Source of the DNA: Sulfitobacter sp. DFL-14
GTDB taxonomy: Bacteria; Pseudomonadota; Alphaproteobacteria; Rhodobacterales; Rhodobacteraceae
Length of the DNA stretch: 64,000 bases
Reading direction: 5' to 3'
NCBI RefSeq assembly: GCF_003335585.1
Contig: NZ_QBFD01000015.1
Coordinates: 1-64,000 of the forward strand
How positions within the stretch are numbered: the first letter of the stretch is position 1; each line of letters starts with the position of its first letter. Below, piece after piece: positions 26,943-35,279 of the stretch. The translations under genes and the position numbers were made by a program. The notes below the pieces were generated by a model. It was not told the DNA's origin. It did no database searches and saw nothing but the letters and a program-made list of their open reading frames with translations.

Positions 26943-27040
26943 AGCGCCCCGCCTTAAACTTGAGTAGCCAATACCCTGCCGCGCTACGCGCTTTCGGGAC
27001 ATTGGCGATTTGATTTGTCTCAGGTCAAAGGCGGGACGCT
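26943..27040. repeat. 98-bp palindromic repeat family C, copy 1
   Basis: Ends are AGCGCCCCGCCTTAAAC and, inverted, GGTCAAAGGCGGGACGCT; the interior includes CCCTGCCGCGC and an inverted TATCGGCGAT-like pair. Same length as copies at 49318-49415 and 58452-58549. It lies between the convergent VOC and irr genes and overlaps the last 21 bases of irr, supplying its final six codons and stop. Confidence 0.85.
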
Positions 27041-27424
27041 GTAATCCTGCACCGCGCCTGCCACTTTTTCGAGGTGATAGATAGTGTCCACATGAGTCAC
27101 CCGATACCCCTCGGGCGGTCTTGGCGCTCCGTCCGGGCCGCAGGGGGTTTCGGGGGCATCGAACAGGCATTCTTCGCCCGCGACATGGAAATGCCGGTGA
27201 TTGCCAAGCTCGGTGTCATACCAGATCCGGTCCGACGCGACCGCGATCCGGCGGATGAGGCCAGCGCGTTCAAAATCACGCAGGGTGTTGTAGACCGTCG
27301 CAAGCGACACCGTTTCACCCGCGTCCCGGATGGACAGATGCAGCTGACCGGCTTCGACGTGGCGCGACTGGCCATCCGGCCACAGCCAGCGCCCGACAAT
27401 CAGGCGCTGGCGCGTGCTTCGCAT
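27020..27424 (-). CDS. irr: Fur-superfamily iron response regulator, Irr-like
   Basis: The 134-residue protein has the Irr-type DNA-binding region (TRQRLIVGRWL, then VSLATVYNTLRDFERAGLIRRI) and the histidine-rich NHRHFHVAGEE stretch corresponding to the heme/metal site of Irr. Irr senses iron through heme and controls iron and heme genes in alphaproteobacteria. The ATG at 27424 follows GGAAGGGG at good spacing. A same-frame upstream extension (DCLSRKLEGVG) resembles the usual N-terminal helix but has no ATG, GTG or TTG start. The last codons (SVPPLT) come from repeat C. It could be a second, divergent Irr paralogue. Confidence 0.78.
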   Translation of the reverse strand: MRSTRQRLIVGRWLWPDGQSRHVEAGQLHLSIRDAGETVSLATVYNTLRDFERAGLIRRIAVASDRIWYDTELGNHRHFHVAGEECLFDAPETPCGPDGAPRPPEGYRVTHVDTIYHLEKVAGAVQDYSVPPLT

Positions 27425-27509
27425 GCCGACCCCTTCCAGCTTTCTCGACAGGCAATCGCGGCAGGAACAATTCCTGGACCGGATTTCATAGACCGTCCCG
27501 AAAAGCGGC

Positions 27510-29018
27510 TTACCCGGCGCCGGGCTTGCTGCGCATGCTCCGCGTCGCCCGAATGCCGGCACGGATGATCGCGGCAACGGTGAGCAGGGTCAGGAACCAG
27601 AAGAACCAGGTGATCGGACCCCGGAACAGGATTTCAGGGGAATTGCCGGACATCAGCATCGCCTGGCGGAAATTGTTCTCCAGCAGCGGGCCGAGGATAA
27701 AGGCGATCAGGAAGGGGGCCGCAGGAATGTCGTTGCGCAGCATCACGTATCCGACCCACCCCATCACGAACATCACCCCGACATCAAAGATGTTGTTGTT
27801 CACCGCGAAGACCCCGTAGATGCACAGCACCAGCACACCGGGAAACAGCACACCGCGCGGGATGTCGGCCACGTATTTGAAAAGCCTGATTGCCAGCGAG
27901 CCGATGAAGAACAGAAAGAAGGAACTGACGATCAGCCCGATGAACAGGCCGTAGATCAGATCCTTGTTCAGCACGAACATCATGGGACCGGGCTGCAACC
28001 CGTGGATCATGAATGCACCGATGATGATTGCGGTGATGACGTCGCCCGGCACCCCAAGTGCCAGCAAGGGGATCAGCGTGGCCCCTGCCACACCGTTGTT
28101 GCCGGCTTCGGATGCGGCCACGCCTTCCACCTCACCTTTGCCGAAGTTCGCCTTGTTCGGCGATTTCCGGCGCGCCTCGCTGTAGGAGAGGAAGGCAGCC
28201 GGGGCCGCGCCGATCCCCGGAATGGACCCCAGAAAGACACCGATGAAACTGCCGCGCACGATGGTCCGGAAGCACCGTTTGTATTCGCCGAAGGTGACGG
28301 AATCACTGCCCAGCCCGCGCGCCTTGCCTTCGTGTGGCTTCGGGTCCCAGACCATCGACATCACCTCGGGCATCGCGAAGAGCCCGATCAGGACAGCGAT
28401 GAAATTCAACCCGCCCATCAGGTTCGGATCGCCGAAAGTGAGCCGGTTCGTACCATAGACCAGGTCAAGACCGACAGTCGCCAGCAGCAGCCCCAGCATT
28501 GCCGACAGCGCCCCCTTGAGCAGGCTGTTGCCCGACACCCCCGCGATGATTGTCAGCGAGAACAGGATCAGCGTGAAGAATTCCGGCGGGCCGAAGTTGA
28601 GCGCGAAGGAGGCGAGCCAGCCCGCAAAGAGGATCAGCGACAGATTGGAGATCAGATCTGCCGTGCAGGATGCCCAGAGCGCCATGCCGAGCGCCTTTCC
28701 CGCCTGCCCCTTTTCGGCCATCGGATAGCCGTCCAGCACAGTGGCGCTGGAGGCAGGCGTACCGGGCGTCTTGATCAGGATCGCGGGAATGCAACCGCCA
28801 AAGATGCCCCCCTTGTAGACACCCAGCAGCAGAAGGATCGCCGGAACCGCCTCCATCGCGAAGGTGAAGGGCAGCGTCAGCGCAACCGCCATCGTGGCTG
28901 ACATGCCCGGAATCGCCCCGGCGATGGTGCCGATCAACACACCGACAAACAGCGCTGCGAAGGCTTCGAAATTGCCGACCAGCGACAGGCCTGCAGCGAT
29001 ACTGTCGAGAAAACTCAT
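27510..29018 (-). CDS. tripartite tricarboxylate transporter large permease (TctA family)
   Basis: The 502-residue inner-membrane protein has about 12 helices and TctA signatures: GTIAGAIPGMSATMAVALTLP near residue 30, GIYKGGIFGGCIPAILIKTPGTPAS-type sequence around residue 68-90, and SEAGNNGVAGATLIPLLALGVPGD near 320. It forms the channel for a carboxylate captured by the TctC protein. It overlaps the TctB gene (ATGA). Confidence 0.94.
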   Translation of the reverse strand: MSFLDSIAAGLSLVGNFEAFAALFVGVLIGTIAGAIPGMSATMAVALTLPFTFAMEAVPAILLLLGVYKGGIFGGCIPAILIKTPGTPASSATVLDGYPMAEKGQAGKALGMALWASCTADLISNLSLILFAGWLASFALNFGPPEFFTLILFSLTIIAGVSGNSLLKGALSAMLGLLLATVGLDLVYGTNRLTFGDPNLMGGLNFIAVLIGLFAMPEVMSMVWDPKPHEGKARGLGSDSVTFGEYKRCFRTIVRGSFIGVFLGSIPGIGAAPAAFLSYSEARRKSPNKANFGKGEVEGVAASEAGNNGVAGATLIPLLALGVPGDVITAIIIGAFMIHGLQPGPMMFVLNKDLIYGLFIGLIVSSFFLFFIGSLAIRLFKYVADIPRGVLFPGVLVLCIYGVFAVNNNIFDVGVMFVMGWVGYVMLRNDIPAAPFLIAFILGPLLENNFRQAMLMSGNSPEILFRGPITWFFWFLTLLTVAAIIRAGIRATRSMRSKPGAG

Positions 29019-29497
29019 GGCAATCTCACGTAATTGCCCTGCGGGATCGCAACGCTCGCGACATGGGCGAAGAATCCGTAAAGCACCAGTGGCACGGTGA
29101 TGGCGCAGATGATCGCGGCCCTGGGATGGGAGGTCCGGATCAGGAATGCTGTCGCTGCGAAAATCAGCATCGAGGTCCAGACCATGCCGAGGCGCGGCAG
29201 GGCGAACATGGTCAGCGTCATGATTGCCGCCAGGATGCCCAGCCGCCCGTAGCCGCCGGAGATGGCTGGCTGTTCCGGCTCAACCGGGTCTGTGGTGAAA
29301 AAGCCCGTGACAACCAGACCCAGCCCGATCAGCACTGTCAGCCCGCTGAGAATATAGGGCCAGAACAGCGGCGAAAGCACGATATTGCGCACGTTGCTGG
29401 GAGAGGAAACCCATGTCGGTATGATCGCGAACATCAGGACCGCAGCCACGATGATGCTTGCGATTCCGATCAGGGATTGTCGCTTGATGCGCTGCAT
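29015..29497 (-). CDS. tripartite tricarboxylate transporter small permease (TctB family)
   Basis: The 160-residue protein has four hydrophobic segments (SLIGIASIIVAAVLMFAII, LSPLFWPYILSGLTVLIG, RLGILAAIMTLTMFALP and a C-terminal one), matching TctB. I chose ATG 29497; a TTG seven codons upstream is the alternative. It lies between the TctC and TctA genes, with a stem-loop separating it from TctC. Confidence 0.88.
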   Translation of the reverse strand: MQRIKRQSLIGIASIIVAAVLMFAIIPTWVSSPSNVRNIVLSPLFWPYILSGLTVLIGLGLVVTGFFTTDPVEPEQPAISGGYGRLGILAAIMTLTMFALPRLGMVWTSMLIFAATAFLIRTSHPRAAIICAITVPLVLYGFFAHVASVAIPQGNYVRLP

Positions 29498-29525
29498 GTC
29501 CAACCGAGCCCCGTGCAAAGAAAAG

Positions 29526-29549
29526 GGCGCACGAATGGCTTCGTGCGCC
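29526..29549 (-). terminator. intrinsic terminator/attenuator between tctC-like and tctB-like genes
   Basis: A perfect 10-bp stem (GGCGCACGAA / TTCGTGCGCC) with a 4-nt loop, followed on the minus strand by CTTTTCTTT. It lies 14 bp past the binding-protein stop, before the permease genes, in the same arrangement as in the TRAP operon. Confidence 0.85.
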
Positions 29550-29563
29550 GGTTCGGTTCAGGT

Positions 29564-30538
29564 TTACCCTTCGATCCGCATGCCGAGGCGATCCACCAGA
29601 TCCTTGAACGTGTTGTACTGGGTGCGGATGAAATCATTGGCTTCTTCCGGGCTCATCACGTCGATGATCGAACCGACCGCTTCCATGCGCGAAACGAATT
29701 CTTCGTCCCCCGCTGCGGCCTGCATCCATTCGCCCCACTTCGCCGCGACTTCATCGGGCAGGTCCTTGGGACCGGCAATGCCTGTCCAACCCACAAGCTG
29801 TTCCAGCTCCGGCTTGCCAAGGTCAGCCGCTGTCGGGGCGTCAAAGCCCACGACCGGCTCCGATGTGGTGACCATCAGCGGCTTGAGCTGACCATTGGAG
29901 ACAAAGCTCGCCAAGGCAGAGGAGTTTGTGCACAGGAAGGTCGCCGTCCCCGCCAGCACGGCTGTCGCCGCGGCACCGCCACCGTCCATCGGGATATGCG
30001 TCACCTGGTTGAGCGGGTCCTCGACGCCGAAGGCGTCCATCACCATGACCCCGCCCAGGTGCAGGCCGGAGCCAACGCCGGAGGAGGAGAAGCTGACCCC
30101 GCCCTCGCGCGCCCTGGCGACAAGATCATCCATCGAATTGATGTCTGAATCGGCGGCAACCGCACAGGCAAAGGGGTTGATCTCGTAGACGGTCACATAG
30201 CGGAAATCGTCCAGCGTGTAGGGGAGTGTCGCCTTCATCGCCGGGTTGACCGAATGCGACCCGACGCGGGTGAACAGCATCGTGTAGCCATCCGGCTTGG
30301 CGTTCATCGCGGCGACCGACCCGGTGGCGCCACCGGCCCCGGTCACATTCGCCATGATCAGCGGCTTGCCGACAACCTTGCCAAGCGGCTCTGCTATCGT
30401 GCGCGCCGAAATGTCTGTCGCACCGCCCGCACCGAACGGGATGATCATGTTGACAGGACGCTCAGGATATTCCGCCGCTGCTGCCGTCGCGAGCCCAAAC
30501 ACGAGGGCGCCGACCGCACCGAATTTTGCAAATTTCAT
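29564..30538 (-). CDS. tripartite tricarboxylate transporter solute-binding protein (TctC/Bug family)
   Basis: The 324-residue periplasmic protein has a signal peptide (MKFAKFGAVGALVFGLATAAAA) and Bug-family motifs: YPERPVNMIIPFGAGGATDI and the GAGGATGSVAAMNAKPDGYT loop that holds the substrate carboxylate. Bug proteins bind carboxylates such as citrate, tartrate, malonate or terephthalate. The linked catabolic genes point to a dicarboxylate. It diverges from a LysR gene that probably controls it. Confidence 0.92.
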   Translation of the reverse strand: MKFAKFGAVGALVFGLATAAAAEYPERPVNMIIPFGAGGATDISARTIAEPLGKVVGKPLIMANVTGAGGATGSVAAMNAKPDGYTMLFTRVGSHSVNPAMKATLPYTLDDFRYVTVYEINPFACAVAADSDINSMDDLVARAREGGVSFSSSGVGSGLHLGGVMVMDAFGVEDPLNQVTHIPMDGGGAAATAVLAGTATFLCTNSSALASFVSNGQLKPLMVTTSEPVVGFDAPTAADLGKPELEQLVGWTGIAGPKDLPDEVAAKWGEWMQAAAGDEEFVSRMEAVGSIIDVMSPEEANDFIRTQYNTFKDLVDRLGMRIEG

Positions 30539-30586
30539 CGTTTCCTCCCAAAAACAAATGGCTGATTTCACTCAGCTCGCTGGGCC

Positions 30587-30647
30587 GACAATACTGGCGA
30601 CCTGACAATACTTGACAAACTCTATTGGTAAGTCAATTTTGTATAAA
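30587..30647. promoter_or_regulatory. divergent promoter/operator region of LysR and TctC genes
   Basis: Two direct copies of GACAATACT (30587-30595 and 30604-30612) are followed by TTGAC (30612-30616) and its inverted partner GTCAA (30632-30636). On the minus strand TTGACT (30632-30637 region) faces the TctC gene with an AAGTAT 17 bp further on. The dyad and direct repeats are typical of a LysR-type binding region, but I cannot assign exact boxes. Confidence 0.45.
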
Positions 30648-30700
30648 GCGGAAACTCATTACAATTTCCGAAAGTATTGCTAACGAAAATCGTAACTCAG

Positions 30701-31612
30701 ATGTCCATCAGAATGTTTCGCACCCTGATCGCCGTGGCCGATCACGGCACGTTCAGTGCGGCGGGTGAGGCCGTGTTCATCACCCATGCCGCTGTCAGCC
30801 AGCAGATGAAGGCGCTGGAGGCGCAATGGGACATTGCCCTGTTCGACCGCACCCGGCGCACGCCGGAACTGACCCCTGTCGGTCGCTCCATCGTTGCCCG
30901 TGTCCGGGAGATCGTGGCGGCCTATGACAACCTGCTGCCCTCCGTCCTGGGCGATGACGGGCTGCGGGGAAACCTGTCGCTTGGCAGTGTGCCGACGGGG
31001 CTGACCAGTTTGATCCCCTTCGCCATAACATCCATCAAGGCCCGTTTTCCCGAACTGCACATCGGTGTCACGCCCGGTCAGACCAAGGAACTGGTCGTGG
31101 AACTGGAGCGCGGCATATTGGACGCCGCTGTCGTGACCAAGCCGCATGTGATCCCGCGCAACATGGTCTGGGCCCCGATCGCCGAAGAACCGATGCAGCT
31201 TGTGACTTCCTTGAATGTCACCTCCGAAGACCCCTTCGAGATTCTGGCCACGCATCCCTACATCCGCTTCACCCGCAAGGCGCTGCTGAGCGACATCATC
31301 GACAATTGGCTGCAGATGAACCGAATCGCGGTGAAAGACACAATGGAGCTGGAAAACCTCGAAAACATTTCGAGCATGGTGCATGCCGATCTTGGCGTAT
31401 CCATCGTGCCGCGCCGGTGCGTTCAGCCGCCCAATCCGCTGCCGCTCAGGTACATCCCTCTTGGCAGCGACGCGCCGGTGCGCGAACTGGGACTGTTGTC
31501 GCTGGCAAACACGGTCAAGTTGCGGGTCCTTCAGGAAGTCGAGGCCGAGCTTCTGAATGCTGTCCGCGTCGGTGTTTTCGATCCCTTTCCGGCCGGTGTA
31601 GCGGCACCATGA
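30701..31612 (+). CDS. LysR-family transcriptional regulator
   Basis: The 303-residue protein has the LysR helix-turn-helix at the N terminus (SIRMFRTLIAVADHGTFSAAGEAVFITHAAVSQQMKALE region, residues 2-40) and a periplasmic-binding-like effector domain. LysR proteins usually activate a divergent operon in response to a pathway intermediate; here the divergent gene is tctC and the downstream genes are TauE and a racemase-family enzyme. The start at 30701 is chosen over TTG 30677. Stop overlaps the TauE start as ATGA. Confidence 0.9.
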   Translation: MSIRMFRTLIAVADHGTFSAAGEAVFITHAAVSQQMKALEAQWDIALFDRTRRTPELTPVGRSIVARVREIVAAYDNLLPSVLGDDGLRGNLSLGSVPTGLTSLIPFAITSIKARFPELHIGVTPGQTKELVVELERGILDAAVVTKPHVIPRNMVWAPIAEEPMQLVTSLNVTSEDPFEILATHPYIRFTRKALLSDIIDNWLQMNRIAVKDTMELENLENISSMVHADLGVSIVPRRCVQPPNPLPLRYIPLGSDAPVRELGLLSLANTVKLRVLQEVEAELLNAVRVGVFDPFPAGVAAP

Positions 31613-32355
31613 GCCTGTATTTCTTTGTTATCCTCGCCCTTGGCGCCGCAGCAGGCGGGTTCATGAACGGGCTGGCCGGGTTTGGCACCGCGCTTTTTGC
31701 GCTGGGATTCTGGCTGCAGATCATGCCACCGGCCCAGGCGGTGGCCATCGTCGTGGTCATGTCGGTGGTGGCGGGATTGCAGGGCGTCTGGCTGGTCCGC
31801 AGGTCGATCACGGATCACCCGCGCCGGCTGGCGCGTTTCCTGCTGCCTGCGCTGATCGGCGTGCCGCTCGGGGTGGCGATGCTGTCGATGCTCGAACCCG
31901 ACATGCTTCGCCTGATCATTGCGGGTTTTCTGATCCTTTATGGCGGGTTCTTCACGCTGCGCTCTTCCCTGCCCCGGCTGGAGCGCCCGACCCCGGTGGT
32001 CGACGTGCTGGTGGGCTTTTTCGGCGGCATCCTGGGCGGTGCCGCATCCCTTTCCGGTGCCCTGCCGACCATGTGGTGCGCCATGCGCCCCTGGCCAAAG
32101 GCCGAGACCCGCGCGGTCCTGCAGCCCTTCAACGTCTGCGTGCTGGCGCTCGCGGCAATCGTGTTTGCCCTCAAGGGGACCTACACGACCCAGACGATCA
32201 TTTATGGCGCGGTGGCCCTGCCGACGACGATGATCTTCGCACAGATCGGCATCGCGGTTTTCAAACGCCTAACCGACAACCAGTTCCGTCGCCTGCTGAT
32301 TGCGATGATGCTGGTGTCGGGGCTGATCCTGATGGCAAGAGTGGTGATCGGATGA
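31609..32355 (+). CDS. TauE/SafE (TSUP) family membrane transporter
   Basis: The 248-residue protein has seven to eight membrane helices in two related halves, with the TSUP motif GFMNGLAGFGTALFAL in the first and GGILGGAASLSGALPTMW in the second. Members move sulfite, sulfoacetate, 2-thiouracil-like or organic anions across the inner membrane. No sulfonate-cleaving gene is nearby, so a carboxylate or pathway by-product is as likely as sulfite. It is sandwiched by ATGA overlaps between the LysR gene and the racemase-like gene. Confidence 0.86.
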   Translation: MSLYFFVILALGAAAGGFMNGLAGFGTALFALGFWLQIMPPAQAVAIVVVMSVVAGLQGVWLVRRSITDHPRRLARFLLPALIGVPLGVAMLSMLEPDMLRLIIAGFLILYGGFFTLRSSLPRLERPTPVVDVLVGFFGGILGGAASLSGALPTMWCAMRPWPKAETRAVLQPFNVCVLALAAIVFALKGTYTTQTIIYGAVALPTTMIFAQIGIAVFKRLTDNQFRRLLIAMMLVSGLILMARVVIG

Positions 32356-33491
32356 CCTGCCTTATCGAACGCGTCGAAGTTTTCTGTTACCGGGTTCCCG
32401 TGAAGGTGCCCGTCGCAACCTCCTTTGGCGTGATGCGGGACCGACCCGCCGTCTTTGTCAAACTGACAGACAGCACCGGATGCCATGGCTGGGGCGAAAT
32501 TTTCGCGAACTGGCCTGCCGCCGCCGCGGAACACCGGGCGCAGCTGCTTGTGCAGGACATCTGCGATCTGGTGGTCGGCGCAAATGTCGCCACGGCCGGC
32601 GCGCTGTTCGAAAGCCTGACCGCGCAAACCCACATCCGCGCCTTGCAATCGGGCGAATGGGGGCCGTTCCGGCAGGTGATCGCCGGGCTGGACATCGCCC
32701 TGCATGACATCTTCGCGCGCCATCAGGGTGTGCCTCTGGCGCAATTCCTCGATGGTGGCGCGGCCGCAGAGGTGCCGACCTACGCCAGCGGCATCGCCAT
32801 CGGCGCGGCGGCGGAGCTGATTGCCAGATCCCGCGCGGTGGGTCACAGCGCCTTCAAGGTGAAGATCGGCTTTGACGGCGCGCGCGATATCGACGCCTTG
32901 CGCGCCCTTGCGGACGACCTGGATGATGGCGAGCGCCTGATGGCCGACGTCAACCAGGCCTGGACCGTCACGGAGGCGCTGTCTCATGCGGCTGCAATAG
33001 ATGCGCTGGGGCTGCAATGGCTCGAAGAACCGATCCGCGCCGATCTGCCCGCCGGTGATTGGCAAGCACTGGCAGATGGCTTTGCCACGCCCCTGGCCGC
33101 GGGCGAGAACATCACCGGCAACAGCGGGTTCGAGACCGCCATCGCTGCCGGTCATATCTCTGTGGTGCAGCCGGATATCGTGAAATGGGGCGGGATCAGC
33201 GGCTGCCGGGCGGCAGCGCAGCGGACAAGGGACGCCGGGCTGCGCTATTGTCCGCATTTCCTGGGCGGCGGGATTGGCCTGATCGCTTCGGCCCATCTTC
33301 TGGCGGCTGTCGGAGGCGACGGCTTGCTGGAGGTGGACGTGAACCCCAACCCGCTTCGCGATGCCTTTGAGGGCGCGCGGCTGCGCGATGACGGCAATTT
33401 CACCATTGGCACGGCACCGGGGCTTGGCATCGACGCCTTGCCAGCGGAACTGTCGCAATACCAAACCTTATCGCTTGAGCGGCGGGCTTAG
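32352..33491 (+). CDS. mandelate racemase/muconate lactonizing enzyme-family protein
   Basis: The 379-residue enolase-superfamily enzyme has a full mandelate-racemase-type active site: K169-V-K171 on one face, metal ligands D199, E225 and E252, and the D275...H302 dyad (QPDIVKWGG and CPHFLGGGIG). Members abstract the alpha-proton of a carboxylate, giving racemases, epimerases, or acid-sugar dehydratases. KxK plus the Asp-His dyad allows either enantiomer to be used. The cluster's dicarboxylate theme fits a tartrate-, malate- or methylmalate-like substrate. Its 3' end overlaps the convergent fumarase beta gene by 4 bp. Confidence 0.87.
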   Translation: MTCLIERVEVFCYRVPVKVPVATSFGVMRDRPAVFVKLTDSTGCHGWGEIFANWPAAAAEHRAQLLVQDICDLVVGANVATAGALFESLTAQTHIRALQSGEWGPFRQVIAGLDIALHDIFARHQGVPLAQFLDGGAAAEVPTYASGIAIGAAAELIARSRAVGHSAFKVKIGFDGARDIDALRALADDLDDGERLMADVNQAWTVTEALSHAAAIDALGLQWLEEPIRADLPAGDWQALADGFATPLAAGENITGNSGFETAIAAGHISVVQPDIVKWGGISGCRAAAQRTRDAGLRYCPHFLGGGIGLIASAHLLAAVGGDGLLEVDVNPNPLRDAFEGARLRDDGNFTIGTAPGLGIDALPAELSQYQTLSLERRA

Positions 33492-34153
33492 ATCACCTCG
33501 TCCGACCGATCATCCGTCTCACCATAGCGTTTCAGCGTGGCCGGGCGGGTGCCCTCGTAGATCTTGTCGAAGTTCTGCGAGATCTTCGCATTCTCCCGCT
33601 CGAACAGGCAATCGCCGTGCTTGTCCGAGGCAACGATGAAGGGCCCCATCTCCTTGCACCTGATGACCCACATGGCCTGGGCGAGGCCCAGTTCCTCGTT
33701 CCAATGGACGGCCTCGACATTCTCGACCCCGCGGCCCAGCAGGGCACCGGTGCCGTAGCCGACCGTGGACAGGTAGATCGCACCGTTGGGAACGAAGTAG
33801 GACTTGTAGTCCTTCGACGACATCCCGCCCTTGCCGATGATCAGCTTGGCACCCGATTTTTCCATCCATTCCGGCAGCCATTTGGAAAAGCGGAAGGAGG
33901 CGGTGGCGGTCACCGCGCCCATCTCGAAACTGCCGTCGGCGTTGATCCGGGCGGCGGGCGAACAGTGAAAGTTCGCAGCCGAATCGCGCGGCAGTTCCAT
34001 CGGGATGTTGGCCTTTTCCTCCAGCGCGCGTTTGTAGACGCCTTCGCGGGCGGTATACATCAGCCCGTCCAGATAGACGATGTCGCCCAGTTGCAGGTCA
34101 TCCAGCGCTTCTTGCGTGGGCGTGGTGCTCAGGCGGATCTTACGTGGGCTCAT
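33488..34153 (-). CDS. class I fumarase-type hydratase, beta subunit
   Basis: The 221-residue protein matches the C-terminal (beta) domain of iron-sulfur fumarases and tartrate dehydratases: LGDIVYLDGLMYTAREG, the GAVTATASFRFSKW segment, LIIGKGGMSSKD and VPNGAIYLSTVGYGTGAL. It pairs with the alpha subunit at 35276-36235. Known substrates of two-subunit members include fumarate/malate, mesaconate/citramalate and L-tartrate. It is the last gene of the seven-gene operon and overlaps the CoA-transferase gene by 14 bp. Confidence 0.9.
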   Translation of the reverse strand: MSPRKIRLSTTPTQEALDDLQLGDIVYLDGLMYTAREGVYKRALEEKANIPMELPRDSAANFHCSPAARINADGSFEMGAVTATASFRFSKWLPEWMEKSGAKLIIGKGGMSSKDYKSYFVPNGAIYLSTVGYGTGALLGRGVENVEAVHWNEELGLAQAMWVIRCKEMGPFIVASDKHGDCLFERENAKISQNFDKIYEGTRPATLKRYGETDDRSDEVI

Positions 34154-35279
34154 GACGGGCCTCCGGTGTCAGGATTTCGGTTGTGTCGCGGCCAAAGGTC
34201 GGCGCGGGATCAAGCCGCGCAGCTGCCCAGGGCGCGCGGAAACTCAGGCCGGGGGCGCGGACCGTCATGCCGAGTTCAGGCACCGGCAGATCGTGCCAGC
34301 AGGGCGAGGCCTGCATCTGCGGATGCGCCAGCGCCGCGCCAAGGTCAAGCACCGGCCCGGCGGGCACATCAGCCTGCGCCAGCAGCGTATCCCAATGCGC
34401 GACACTGTCCTTGGCGAACAGCTCCGCCAGCGCCTGTGCCACCGCCGCTTCATCGGCCTGCGCCAAATCGGGTTGCCCCAATGCGGCGCACAGCCTGCGG
34501 GTCTGGGCGGGTGTGTTCGCCGTGACAACTAGCTGCCCGTCCTTGCAATCGAAACGCCCCGAGAACGGCGAATCCGAAAAGGCCCGGTTGCCATCCAGAC
34601 CGCGCAGGGCACCGGTGGTCTGGTGATTGATCGCGTAGGCCCCCATCAGGTTGGTCATGGCGTCCAGCATGGACACCGACAATTCCTGCGGCACCCCCGG
34701 CGCTTTTGCACGTTGCAGAAGCCCCGCCAGAACAGCGGCGATCAGCGATTGGCCTGCGACATAGTCCACGATGGGGATGCCAACACGAAGCGGGCCGCTG
34801 CCTTGGGTCCCTGTCATCGCCATCAGCCCGCTGATGCCCTGCAGGATATGATCATAGGCCGGTCGCGATGCCAGCGGGCCGTCGGGGCCATAGCCCGACA
34901 GGCTGGCATAGATCAGATCGCCCTTGCGCGCGGTCGCCGCCTCGAACCCCAGGCCCAGTCGTTCGGCCACGCCGGGGCGGAAGTTCTGCACCAGCACGTC
35001 CGCACGTTCGACAAGCGACAGCGCCGCCGCAAGCCCCGCATCGGTCTTGAGGTCCAGCACCACGGATTTCTTGCCCGCGTTCTGGCTGAGAAAGGAGGCC
35101 CCGAGACCTGCTGTCCGCATTTCGGCCGTCCCACCGTGACCGCGCACGAAATCGTCACCGCCGGGCCGCTCCACCCGGATCACCTCTGCCCCCATCAGGG
35201 CAAGCTGGCCGGTTGCATAAGGGCCGGCAAGCACATGGGTCAGATCGAGAACCGTGATGCCCGCAAGCGGCCCTGTCAT
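34140..35279 (-). CDS. CaiB/BaiF-family (class III) CoA transferase
   Basis: The 379-residue protein starts MTGPLAGITVLDLTHVLAGPYA and has the family segments GAEVIRVERPGGDD, SFLSQNAGKKSVVLDLK, RADVLVQNFRPGVAERLGLG and YASLSGYGPDGPLASRPAYD. The family moves CoA between acids by a ping-pong-free mechanism with an active-site Asp; relatives act on mesaconate, itaconate, succinate, formate/oxalate and carnitine. The longer frame to 35477 is antisense-like extension into the alpha subunit and is rejected. It sits between the two fumarase subunits with ATGA and 14-bp overlaps, an odd place that argues for a shared substrate. Confidence 0.9.
   Translation of the reverse strand: MTGPLAGITVLDLTHVLAGPYATGQLALMGAEVIRVERPGGDDFVRGHGGTAEMRTAGLGASFLSQNAGKKSVVLDLKTDAGLAAALSLVERADVLVQNFRPGVAERLGLGFEAATARKGDLIYASLSGYGPDGPLASRPAYDHILQGISGLMAMTGTQGSGPLRVGIPIVDYVAGQSLIAAVLAGLLQRAKAPGVPQELSVSMLDAMTNLMGAYAINHQTTGALRGLDGNRAFSDSPFSGRFDCKDGQLVVTANTPAQTRRLCAALGQPDLAQADEAAVAQALAELFAKDSVAHWDTLLAQADVPAGPVLDLGAALAHPQMQASPCWHDLPVPELGMTVRAPGLSFRAPWAAARLDPAPTFGRDTTEILTPEARHEPT

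Noticed and set aside
31609-32355. sulfite exporter of a sulfonate pathway
   Set aside because: No sulfonate monooxygenase, sulfoacetaldehyde or sulfolactate gene is near; TSUP proteins move many anions.
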